64,000 nucleotides of DNA from CAZCTC01 sp964501335. Lineage in GTDB: Bacteria > Chloroflexota > Anaerolineae > B4-G1 > SLSP01. The position numbers and the translations under genes are program-made. The stretch spans positions 1 through 64,000 of the forward strand of contig CAZCTC010000010.1 of NCBI GenBank assembly GCA_964501335.1, in the 5' to 3' direction. Positions 44,033-51,734 of this stretch are shown piece after piece (the first letter of the stretch is position 1; each line of letters opens with the position of its first letter). A model generated the notes under the pieces. The model ran no database searches. It worked only from the letters and a program-made list of their open reading frames with translations, and was not told the DNA's origin.

Positions 44033-45502
44033 ATGCGAAAATTGTTGGTAATTGCCGGGGTGCCGGTGGATGATTTGACGATGGAAGAGGTATTGGATCG
44101 CATTGAATCTTTTGTGGATTCGGGTTCTTTTCATCAGATAGCTACGGTCAATGCGGATTTTGTGGTACAGGCCTGGGATGATCCGGAGTTGCGCTACATT
44201 CTGCAGGTGGCGGATATATTGACGCCGGATGGAATGCCGTTGGTGTGGGGGGCGCGGTTGTTGGGCGTCCCGCTTTATGGACGTGTGACGGGAGCGGATC
44301 TGGTTCCTGCTTTATGTGAACGCGGGGCTCAAAGGGGGTGGCGATTTTATTTTTTAGGAGCCGGCCCGGGGGTGGCGGTGCGGGCGGCTCAGGTACTGAC
44401 AGCTCGTTATCCGGGATTGCAAATTGTAGGGATTGCTTCTCCGCCTAATTTGCCCGTTGTAGAGATGGATTTTTCGGTAGTGGAGCAGATCCGTGAGGTT
44501 CGGCCTGACCTTTTGTTGGTCGCTTTTGGCAATCCCAAACAGGAAAAATGGATCCATATGCATGGATTGGAGTTGGGGGTCAAAGTAGCGATTGGGGTCG
44601 GCGGGACATTTGATTTGATTGCGGGAAAATTACAGCGTGCTCCTCAGTGGATGCAAAAAGGCGGGTTGGAATGGTGTTATCGTTTGTTTCAAGAACCGCG
44701 GCGTTTATGGCGGCGGTATGTGCGGGACTTAATTCGTTTTTCGCGCTTCTTTGGCGAGCAATGGTGGGCTCAACAGCAGGGGCGCATTCCTTTAGGCGTT
44801 ATACCTCAAATTGAAGAGGCCGAATTGAACGATCCGGTTACCTTAAAAGGTCCGCTTGTAATTTCATTTAATGGTCCCTTGACGGTTGCCACGCGGGAGA
44901 CTTTAGTCAGTTGTGTGGAAGATGCTTTGTTGCGCAGTGCCAATCTGGTGTTGGATGCGAGCCGGTTACCTTTTGTCGACAGTGCCGGGTTGGGGACGCT
45001 GGTCGATTTGTCGCGCCGGGCCCGGGCGGCGGGAGGTGACTTGAAGCTGGCGGGGGCTTTACCGCAAGTGGTCCGGACTTTGGAGTTGACCCAACTGGAT
45101 CGGTTTTTGACATTGGTGCCTTCTCTTGAGGATGGATTGGCAACCCATCGAGATCCTTTACCCCTTTTATCCTTAACGCGTCAGGTAGGATGTTGGACGG
45201 TTCTGCCGCTTCCGGCGCGTTTGGACCTGCACACGATTCCTCAGGTGCGCTCTGAAGCTGAATCTGCGCTGGCTGCGGTTCCTACTCTGGTTTTAGATTT
45301 CGGTTCGACTCGTTTTCTGGACAGTGCCGGCATTGCGATTTTGCTTTCCTGGCATCGCCAGGCCCGACAGCAAGGCGGTGAAGTGCGATTGGCGGCTCTT
45401 TCCCGGGAGATCCGGCGCACCTTGGAGCTGGCAGGTGTTGAATCCATATTGTCCTTGTATTCCAGTGTTGAAGAAGCGCTGATGCAAGGGGTCAGCCGAT
45501 AG
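44033..45502 (+). CDS. WecG/TagA/CpsF glycosyltransferase fused to two STAS domains
   Basis: A 489-residue fusion. Residues 1-245 are a WecG/TagA-type glycosyltransferase: TVNADFVVQAW, DGMPLVWGARLLG, RVTGADLVPAL, FGNPKQEKWI, GVGGTFDLIAGKLQRAPQWM. It probably adds the second sugar to the lipid carrier. Residues about 275-365 and 385-485 are two STAS domains like anti-sigma-factor antagonists, each with the phospho-acceptor motif DSAG: Ser317 in FVDSAGLGTL and Ser431 in FLDSAGIAIL. This joins a biosynthetic enzyme to partner-switch signalling; the kinase and phosphatase for such a switch are encoded 2-5 kb downstream. Confidence 0.88.
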   Translation: MRKLLVIAGVPVDDLTMEEVLDRIESFVDSGSFHQIATVNADFVVQAWDDPELRYILQVADILTPDGMPLVWGARLLGVPLYGRVTGADLVPALCERGAQRGWRFYFLGAGPGVAVRAAQVLTARYPGLQIVGIASPPNLPVVEMDFSVVEQIREVRPDLLLVAFGNPKQEKWIHMHGLELGVKVAIGVGGTFDLIAGKLQRAPQWMQKGGLEWCYRLFQEPRRLWRRYVRDLIRFSRFFGEQWWAQQQGRIPLGVIPQIEEAELNDPVTLKGPLVISFNGPLTVATRETLVSCVEDALLRSANLVLDASRLPFVDSAGLGTLVDLSRRARAAGGDLKLAGALPQVVRTLELTQLDRFLTLVPSLEDGLATHRDPLPLLSLTRQVGCWTVLPLPARLDLHTIPQVRSEAESALAAVPTLVLDFGSTRFLDSAGIAILLSWHRQARQQGGEVRLAALSREIRRTLELAGVESILSLYSSVEEALMQGVSR

Positions 45503-45549
45503 CAGGTCTGGTAGCGGCTGGCTGCCTTTTTCATGCAGGAGGTAAGCCC

Positions 45550-47214
45550 ATGAAGGCCATTATTCTGGCAGCCGGAATGGCATTGCGAGGTCCCCTGGGG
45601 CATTTTATTCCGGGTGTTTTGCTGCCATTAGGGAACAAACCTTTGTTGGAACATCTTTTGGAGACGCTGGCCCGCTCGGGATTTCGGGAAGTGGTAGTGA
45701 TTTTGCATGAGCTTCCCTATGAGGTGGAACGTTATTTTGGAGATGGGCAGCGCTGGGGATTGGAAATTGATTATCGTTTAGAGCAGCATCCCGATTCTCT
45801 ATCCCAATTACGTCGTTTTGCGCTTCAGGCTGAAGAACCTTTTTTGGTGTTGCCGGGAAATATTCTGGTTGATTTTGATTTACACCGTCTGATAACTTTT
45901 CATCAAGAATCCTCAGCGTTGATAACAATAGCTTTAGGATCGGGAACTGCTGAGGGGCAACGAATTCGGGTGGGGGCGCGTGGGCGGGTGATTGCGTTAC
46001 CGGAGAAAAATGGTCGGAAAGTTTCCTCTGATTATGTCGATAGCGGTATCTGGGTTTGTTCGCCTGCTATAGGGATAGAACTTTCTTCCATGGGACGGAC
46101 TTTAAAGACTCTGGATCAGGGGCGTGTTTTGAATGACTTGTTTGACAAGGGGGTCGTGATTTGTGGTTATCCCATGATGACGTCGGGGCAGACGATTCGT
46201 TGTGAAAATGATTGGTTAGTGGCGCAGCGGGCTTTATTAAAAGCTGAGGTTGGGCGATTGTCTCCTTCTGGAAAATTGCTCAAACCGGGGGTTTGGATAG
46301 GGCGGCATACGATAATTCATCCTAAAGCGCAATTGGTACCTCCCGTTGTGATCGGTGACTATGCTCGGATTGGGGCAGAGGCCTCTATTGGGCCTGAAAC
46401 GGTGTTGGGAACGCGCGTTTTTGTCGATAAGGGGGCGACGATTGCTCATACCATGGTCGCCGAAGGTACCTATATCGGTCGCTGGCTTAATCTGGAAAAT
46501 TGTTTGGTTTATCGCAATCTTCTGATCAAGGCGCCTACCGGGACGAGCCTTTTTGTTCCGGATTCATTTCTTTTAGATGCTACGGTGGTAGAAACCAGAG
46601 TTGAAATCTTGAGACGCTGGGGCGAACGATTGGGAGCCTTAATCTTGTTGGGGTTGAGTTTGCCGTTGTGGGGGCCGGCTTTAGGTCTGGCCTTTATCGG
46701 GGGATCGGGCCCTTTGATTGTAAGTGAAGTTCAGGCGGTAGCGGATTGGCAATCCCTTCATAAGGAAGGTCGGGTTGCCTGGCGGTTGGTGACGGTGCAT
46801 CGACTGCGTTTTGATCCGGACACCTGGGCTGGGAAATTGCTGCAATGTTTGGGATGGGCGGATTTACCCAAACTTATTGATGCTGTTTGTGGAAAGCTGG
46901 CTCTGGTGGGGGTCAGCCCATTGACTTCCGAACAGGTGGGGTATTTACAGGATGAGTGGCAACAGTTGCATTTTCGGGCTCCCACCGGGTTGACAGGTTT
47001 ATGGTATCTGAATGCGGATCAGGAAGAAAGTTCTCTGGATTTGGATATGCAGTTGATTGCCGACAGTTATTACGTGGCAACGCGGAACTGGATGGAGGAC
47101 TTGCGAATTTTGTTTCGTACGCTTCGGATTTGGGGGCGCCGTTTGCGCCGCTCGATTTCCAAACCCTGGGAGCGTAAGGTTCCGGCCCTGGCGAGGCAAT
47201 TTGAAGAAGATTAA
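45550..47214 (+). CDS. Degenerate nucleotidyltransferase / beta-helix / sugar-transferase fusion
   Basis: A 554-residue, three-part protein. Residues 1-225 match sugar-1-phosphate nucleotidyltransferases, but the active-site signature GxGTRL..PK reads GMALRG..PG and the metal-binding GD reads GN (PGNILVDFD). Residues about 250-345 are hexapeptide repeats of a left-handed beta helix. Residues about 355-525 resemble the phosphosugar transferase of gene 43267 but lack KFRSM and have ADLPK in place of DELPQ. It is probably catalytically dead and may act as a scaffold or sensor in the operon. The start has an AGGAGG site. Confidence 0.75.
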   Translation: MKAIILAAGMALRGPLGHFIPGVLLPLGNKPLLEHLLETLARSGFREVVVILHELPYEVERYFGDGQRWGLEIDYRLEQHPDSLSQLRRFALQAEEPFLVLPGNILVDFDLHRLITFHQESSALITIALGSGTAEGQRIRVGARGRVIALPEKNGRKVSSDYVDSGIWVCSPAIGIELSSMGRTLKTLDQGRVLNDLFDKGVVICGYPMMTSGQTIRCENDWLVAQRALLKAEVGRLSPSGKLLKPGVWIGRHTIIHPKAQLVPPVVIGDYARIGAEASIGPETVLGTRVFVDKGATIAHTMVAEGTYIGRWLNLENCLVYRNLLIKAPTGTSLFVPDSFLLDATVVETRVEILRRWGERLGALILLGLSLPLWGPALGLAFIGGSGPLIVSEVQAVADWQSLHKEGRVAWRLVTVHRLRFDPDTWAGKLLQCLGWADLPKLIDAVCGKLALVGVSPLTSEQVGYLQDEWQQLHFRAPTGLTGLWYLNADQEESSLDLDMQLIADSYYVATRNWMEDLRILFRTLRIWGRRLRRSISKPWERKVPALARQFEED

Positions 47215-47232
47215 TCTTAACAGGAGGTTGCG

Positions 47233-47571
47233 ATGAAAGCGACGGTAGAGCAGATTGGGCGTTTGACGGTGGTCAGTTTGAATGGACGTTTTGACGCGCA
47301 TACGGCGGGGGTGGCTCGGGAAATTTTTGAACACAAGGTTTCTTGTTCTATGCCCGTTTTGATCGATATGAGTCGGGTGGTTTTTGTCGACAGCATGGGG
47401 CTTTCGGTACTGGTCAGCAGTTTGAAACATTCCCGGGAAGCCGGAGGGGAACTGGCCCTGGCGGGATTGCAACCCACAGTCCGTTTGATTTTTGAATTGA
47501 CGCGCCTGGATAAGGCCTTCCGGATCTATCATGATCGGGCTTCTGCGGAAGCCGAAATGGGTATTCTTTGA
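47233..47571 (+). CDS. STAS-domain anti-sigma factor antagonist
   Basis: A 112-residue single STAS protein of the SpoIIAA/RsbV type, with the phospho-acceptor Ser54 in FVDSMGLSVL. Unphosphorylated, such proteins bind the RsbW-type kinase and release its sigma factor or other partner. It begins the four-gene partner-switching module, 18 bases after the fusion protein, and its TGA overlaps the next ATG (TGATG). It closely resembles the two STAS domains of the 44033 gene. Confidence 0.92.
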   Translation: MKATVEQIGRLTVVSLNGRFDAHTAGVAREIFEHKVSCSMPVLIDMSRVVFVDSMGLSVLVSSLKHSREAGGELALAGLQPTVRLIFELTRLDKAFRIYHDRASAEAEMGIL

Positions 47572-49109
47572 TGTGGGATTCTTTTTGCCGCGCCAATCGG
47601 GCCTTTTTGCGCCGATTGGCCGGAACCTGGGAAGCGCAGGGCTGGCAGGCCTATTTTCTGGCGGATCGGGATGGGCGATGGCTGTGGCCTCCGGTTCCTG
47701 TTGCCTTATCTCCCGAGGCCATTGTTCACGAGCTCCCGCCGGCAGGATGGGAGATTTTACCGCTTTGTGTGGCGGGGGGAGGATTTATCGGCTGTTCGCC
47801 GGTGACCTCTCATGGGGAGCTGGCGGCTCAGGCTTTGCTTTTGGAACAGCTTTTATCGCGGGAACTCGAACTTGAGGCGATGGCCGGGGAACTGGCCGAG
47901 GCTTACGATCAACTGGTGGCGATGTATCGGGTTTCTGAAGCAACGCGTTCTCAGTTGAGTTTGCATGACATTCTCAGCTCATTTGTGTTGATGGCTTTGA
48001 GATTGAGCGGGGCTGTTCACGGCTTTGCCGTGATCCTTTATGGACAGGAATTCCGTTGTATTATGAGTACGTTGCCTTCCGGTCCTGAGCCGGTGATGCC
48101 GCTGTTTCAGCAGGCCCGCCTTCAACGGCGTTCTATTTTAGGCAATGCTCCACGAGAATTACGGCAATGGGCTACCCGGCTTCCGGCATGGATTGAACGG
48201 GGGTTGATTATCCCTATTGCAGTGGAAGGGGAAATCGTTGCCGGTTTGGGACTCTTCAACAAGGCTACGGATTTCACTTCGGGGGATTTAAAACTTCTCG
48301 ATGCCCTGGCCAATGAGGTGGGGGTGATTGTGGAGCGGGCTCGTTGGCAGGCTCGCTTGTTGGTCCAGGAGCGGGTGCGGCGGGAATTGGAGATTGCGGC
48401 GGAAATCCAGGCTCGAATGTTGCCCCGTATTTTGCCTCAGGTGCCGGGGTTGGAAATTTCAGCCCATTGCCGGCCGGCCAATGAGGTCGGAGGTGATTTT
48501 TACGATTTTGTCCGCCATCCTGGCGGCGCCCTGGGGGTGGTGTTAGGAGATGTGACCGGCAAGGGCGTTCCGGCGGCGCTCTTTGTCACCGTGGCCCATA
48601 TTTTGTTGCATAGCGGCCTGACCTATACTCAAACGCCCTATGAGATGGTGTTGCGATTGAATTCGGATTTGTACGAAGAGCTTAACCAGGCGGGGATGTT
48701 TATTACGCTTTTCCTGGCTTATTATTATGCGGAAAGTCGGCGGTTGGTGATGGTCAATGCCGGACATGCGCCGGTGTTGCTTTATTCGGCGGCGCAGAAA
48801 CGTTGTAAGTTGTGCATTGCCGATGGCCCCCCTTTGGGTGTACTTCCTCAAATTTTAAGTTTTGAACAAACGGTGGTGTTGACGCCGGGGGACATTTTAG
48901 TGGTGTTGAGTGATGGGTTTAATGAAATGATGAATCCTCAAGGCGAGTTGTTTGGGATCGATCGGCTGATTGAGCTGGTAGAATCCAATGCCGATACGAC
49001 GGCGACCGATCTGCGGATGCGGCTCTTTAAAGCGGTTACGTCGTTTGCTCAGGAAACTCCTCAGGGTGATGATCTGACGCTCTGTATTCTCAAAGCGACT
49101 GCTGAATAA
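47571..49109 (+). CDS. RsbU-like PP2C/SpoIIE phosphatase with a GAF domain
   Basis: A 512-residue protein. The first 90 residues contain no recognised domain. A coiled-coil linker precedes a GAF-like sensor (about 130-265). The C-terminal 240 residues are a SpoIIE/RsbU phosphatase with metal-binding residues in GGDFYDF, GDVTGKGVPAAL, SDGFNEM and DDLTLCI. It should dephosphorylate the STAS antagonist(s) in response to a GAF ligand or partner. The ATG at 47571 overlaps the STAS stop. Confidence 0.9.
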   Translation: MWDSFCRANRAFLRRLAGTWEAQGWQAYFLADRDGRWLWPPVPVALSPEAIVHELPPAGWEILPLCVAGGGFIGCSPVTSHGELAAQALLLEQLLSRELELEAMAGELAEAYDQLVAMYRVSEATRSQLSLHDILSSFVLMALRLSGAVHGFAVILYGQEFRCIMSTLPSGPEPVMPLFQQARLQRRSILGNAPRELRQWATRLPAWIERGLIIPIAVEGEIVAGLGLFNKATDFTSGDLKLLDALANEVGVIVERARWQARLLVQERVRRELEIAAEIQARMLPRILPQVPGLEISAHCRPANEVGGDFYDFVRHPGGALGVVLGDVTGKGVPAALFVTVAHILLHSGLTYTQTPYEMVLRLNSDLYEELNQAGMFITLFLAYYYAESRRLVMVNAGHAPVLLYSAAQKRCKLCIADGPPLGVLPQILSFEQTVVLTPGDILVVLSDGFNEMMNPQGELFGIDRLIELVESNADTTATDLRMRLFKAVTSFAQETPQGDDLTLCILKATAE

Positions 49110-49149
49110 TTTTTGTTTATACCTTCTTCGAAAAGGAGATCCAACGGGA

Positions 49150-49626
49150 ATGATCATGAATGGTGATCCGGAATGCGTCTCTTTGCGGTTTCCCAGTCAC
49201 ACCCGGTATTTGGGGTTAGTGAGCGGCTGCGCGGCTGAAATTTGTCGAATGATGGGATCGGCTGGTAACGCTGCTCTGGTTTATGATGTGCAGTTGTCCA
49301 TTAATGAAGCTGTGGTCAATGCCATTCAACATGCCTATGCCGGCCGCAGTGATGGTTGGGTGGCTGTGGATTTTTCCCTTTATGCAGATCGTTTGGAAAT
49401 TTCGATTATCGATTGGGGGCAGGGGTTTGATTGGCAGGAGTTACCCGTTCCCGATCTTTCGCAACCTTTAGAACATGGATACGGTTTATATCTGGTATGC
49501 CGGGTGATGGATGAGGTGATCTATCATGCTGATCCTATTCAGGGTAACTGCCTGCATTTGATCAAACGTCTGCCCGGCCCGCTCAGGAAGGATGGTAGCG
49601 ATGGCAACGATTCTGGTGGTCGATGA
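49150..49626 (+). CDS. RsbW/SpoIIAB-like serine kinase (anti-sigma factor type)
   Basis: A 158-residue GHKL ATPase. The N box (NEAVVNAIQHAY), G1 box (DWGQGFDW) and G2 box (GYGLYLV) are all present. Such proteins phosphorylate STAS antagonists and hold a sigma factor or other partner inactive. An alternative ATG at 49156 is possible. No sigma factor gene is adjacent. The response regulator gene begins inside its 3' end, so the two are translationally coupled. Confidence 0.88.
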   Translation: MIMNGDPECVSLRFPSHTRYLGLVSGCAAEICRMMGSAGNAALVYDVQLSINEAVVNAIQHAYAGRSDGWVAVDFSLYADRLEISIIDWGQGFDWQELPVPDLSQPLEHGYGLYLVCRVMDEVIYHADPIQGNCLHLIKRLPGPLRKDGSDGNDSGGR

Positions 49627-49966
49627 TGATGTGGCCAGCCGCCGGCTGGTCACTTACATTTTGGAGCGGCATCAACACATTCCAATTCCTGCCTGTAGTG
49701 CGCAGGAAGCTCTGGAATGGCTGGAGGAGAATTGTCCGGAGCTGGCCGTGATGGATATTGCGATGCCGGTGATGGATGGAATGGCTTTGCTTCATCAGTT
49801 GCGAGCCGATCCGCGGTTTCAGAAGCTGCCGGTGTTGGTGGTGACGGCCAGCAGTTATGAGGAGGCCCGCGTCATTGCCGGTGTGGAAGGCGCGAATGGT
49901 TTTTTGACGAAGCCGATCAGTTCGCAGGACCTTCTGGAAGCGGTTGAGCGGCTTTTATCTCGATAA
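49601..49966 (+). CDS. Single-domain response regulator
   Basis: A 121-residue receiver domain with nothing attached. It has the acidic pocket (VVDDD near residue 6-10), the phospho-acceptor Asp in VMDIAMPVMDG, the Thr of VVTAS and the Lys of LTKP. An ATG three codons earlier (49592) is too close to its AGGAAGG site, so 49601 is chosen. It overlaps the RsbW-like gene and probably feeds a two-component signal into the module. No histidine kinase is in the window. Confidence 0.88.
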   Translation: MATILVVDDDVASRRLVTYILERHQHIPIPACSAQEALEWLEENCPELAVMDIAMPVMDGMALLHQLRADPRFQKLPVLVVTASSYEEARVIAGVEGANGFLTKPISSQDLLEAVERLLSR

Positions 49967-49984
49967 CTTTTTCTTTTAAAGATG

Positions 49985-50035
49985 ATTAAGCCATTGGGGC
50001 GCGCTGTCGCAGACAGCGCGCCCCAATGGCTTAAT
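49985..50035. terminator. Long palindrome ending the exopolysaccharide operon
   Basis: A 24-base stem (ATTAAGCCATTGGGGCGCGC and on) with a 3-base loop, 19 bases after the last stop codon. Probable terminator. Confidence 0.65.
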
Positions 50036-50037
50036 TG

Positions 50038-50180
50038 TAACTTGGGCGGTGAGCCCAGAAAACAAGGCAAAGAAAAACTCATTTTTCGGCGGCTTTCCGA
50101 AGCCGCCGAAAAATGAAAGACAGCACTCTCTTCCCATCCAGCGTGTCGTTTTCTACCAAACAAAGGCTTTTTGCGGGACG
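50038..50180 (-). repeat. Palindromic intergenic repeat, copy J (reverse)
   Basis: Reverse copy with the right-hand end (GGGCGGTGAGCCCAGAAAAC) at 50044, palindrome at 50080-50115 with arms CATTTTTCGGCGGCTT / AAGCCGCCGAAAAATG, ATCCAGCGTGTCG and GCGGGACG box at 50173-50180. Its right-hand end matches that of copy L. Confidence 0.75.
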
Positions 50181-50232
50181 CAAGAAACCGAAGATGTGCA
50201 GGCCGAGGGGCGTAAAAGGTACTTGGGGCGGT

Positions 50233-50260
50233 TTGCCTCTCTTGCAGCTTGGTGTATACT
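50233..50260 (+). promoter_or_regulatory. Promoter of the SWIM-MoxR-VWA operon
   Basis: TTGCCT (50233-50238), 16-base spacer, TATACT (50255-50260), leaving a leader of about 98 bases before the ATG at 50365. Confidence 0.6.
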
Positions 50261-50364
50261 CTACCTTGTTCGCTTACCTGCTGATCGGTAATTTCCCAAG
50301 CTTTTTCATTTGGTGCTGGTTTGGTTTCCCATTAGTCAGAAAAACAAGACCAGGAAAGTACTTT

Positions 50365-51690
50365 ATGGCAAAACCATCCATCGTTTGGAACGTAGAACAG
50401 ATCCTTGCGTTTGCGCCCGATGCCCAGGTGGGGAAGGCGGGACAGGGTTTGACCCGGCCTGCGAAGTGGACCGACCTGGGGTGTAACGAGGAAGCTGTTT
50501 GGGGTCTTCAAAAGGGCTCCGGCAGTGAACCTTATCAGGTTGTAGTGGACCCCGTAGCTCCCGCTTTCAAATGCAGTTGTCCCAGCCATAAAAAACCCTG
50601 TAAACATGCGATCGGTTTGTTATTGCTGGCCCAGAGCAATTTGAAGGCTTTTACTGAGGCCGATCCGCCGGATTGGGTGAAGAGCTGGCTGGCAGGACGG
50701 GCGGCTGCGGCAGCGAAAAAGGCCCGGACGGATAAGTCGCCTGTGGATGCGGAGGCTCAAGCCAAACGGGCGGCTAAACGGGAAGCCAAGGTGCAACAGG
50801 GGATTGATGCTCTTTATCTCTGGCTGGAAGATCTCATGCGCCAGGGATTGGGGTCTCTTTCGAGTCAGCCGACCTCCTTTTGGGAGACCCAGGCGGCGCG
50901 GTTGGTGGATGCTCAGGCTGCGGGATTGGCGCGCCGGGTGCGTGATTTGGAATCGGTGATTTATTCCGGGGAAGGGTGGCCGGCGCGAATGCTGGAACGC
51001 CTGGGACGCCTCTATTTGTTGCTCGATGCTTTCGGGCGTCTGGAATCTCTGCCTCCCGACTTGCAGGATGAAGTGCGAACTCAGGTGGGCTGGAGCCAGG
51101 ATCAGGATTCGCTGCTGAAGGTCGACGGCGTGCGGGATCTCTGGGCGATTGTAGGACAGCGAGAAACCGAAGAGGATCGGCTGCGGGTGCGGCGGACCTG
51201 GTTGTGGGGAATTCAGAGCCAGCGAGGTGCGCTGGTTTTGGATTTTGCAGCTCCCGGTCAGACTTTGGAAGGCGGCGGGGCTCCCGGCATCCTGGTGGAT
51301 GGGGAATTGGTTTTCTGGAACAGCCCTTATCCCCAGCGAGCGATTTTCAAAAATCGGGGCATTTCTCGCCCTATGGATAGGCTTCCCGGCTATTCGGGGG
51401 TGCAGGCGGCTCTCGGAGTCTACGGGGCTGCCCTTGCTGCGAATCCCTGGATGGATCAGTTCCTTTTCCTTTTAGATGAGGTCCGACCTGTGTTGCAGGG
51501 TTCCACCTGGTGGATCTGTGACCGGGAGAATGCTCGCCTGCCCCTCTCCATCGTTCCTCAAGAGGGCTGGCGGTTGATGGGGATGAGCGGGGGGCGCCCC
51601 TGTGTGTTGGCGGGGGAGTGGAACGGTGAAAAACTGACTCCGCTCGGTGTCTGGGCTGAAGGTGTTTTTACCGTTTTCCGAAATGCCTGA
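50365..51690 (+). CDS. SWIM zinc-finger protein
   Basis: A 441-residue protein with a SWIM zinc finger of the form CxC-x6-CxH: Cys70, Cys72, Cys79, His81 in FKCSCPSHKKPCKH. The rest is a helical region (130-300) and an uncharacterised C-terminal domain. It resembles the E. coli YehQ protein in domain layout. SWIM fingers bind nucleic acid or proteins. It is the first gene of the five-gene cluster, with an AGGAAAG site before the ATG; the frame continues upstream through a repeat, which is not coding. Confidence 0.8.
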   Translation: MAKPSIVWNVEQILAFAPDAQVGKAGQGLTRPAKWTDLGCNEEAVWGLQKGSGSEPYQVVVDPVAPAFKCSCPSHKKPCKHAIGLLLLAQSNLKAFTEADPPDWVKSWLAGRAAAAAKKARTDKSPVDAEAQAKRAAKREAKVQQGIDALYLWLEDLMRQGLGSLSSQPTSFWETQAARLVDAQAAGLARRVRDLESVIYSGEGWPARMLERLGRLYLLLDAFGRLESLPPDLQDEVRTQVGWSQDQDSLLKVDGVRDLWAIVGQRETEEDRLRVRRTWLWGIQSQRGALVLDFAAPGQTLEGGGAPGILVDGELVFWNSPYPQRAIFKNRGISRPMDRLPGYSGVQAALGVYGAALAANPWMDQFLFLLDEVRPVLQGSTWWICDRENARLPLSIVPQEGWRLMGMSGGRPCVLAGEWNGEKLTPLGVWAEGVFTVFRNA

Positions 51691-51734
51691 CCTCTTTGCC
51701 TCTTTTTGTCTATGTTAAATCCCGGAGGTGAAAT

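Noticed and set aside
50113..50364. An 84-codon N-terminal extension of the SWIM protein
   Set aside because: It would translate the intergenic repeat and the promoter at 50233-50260; the ATG at 50365 has a ribosome binding site.
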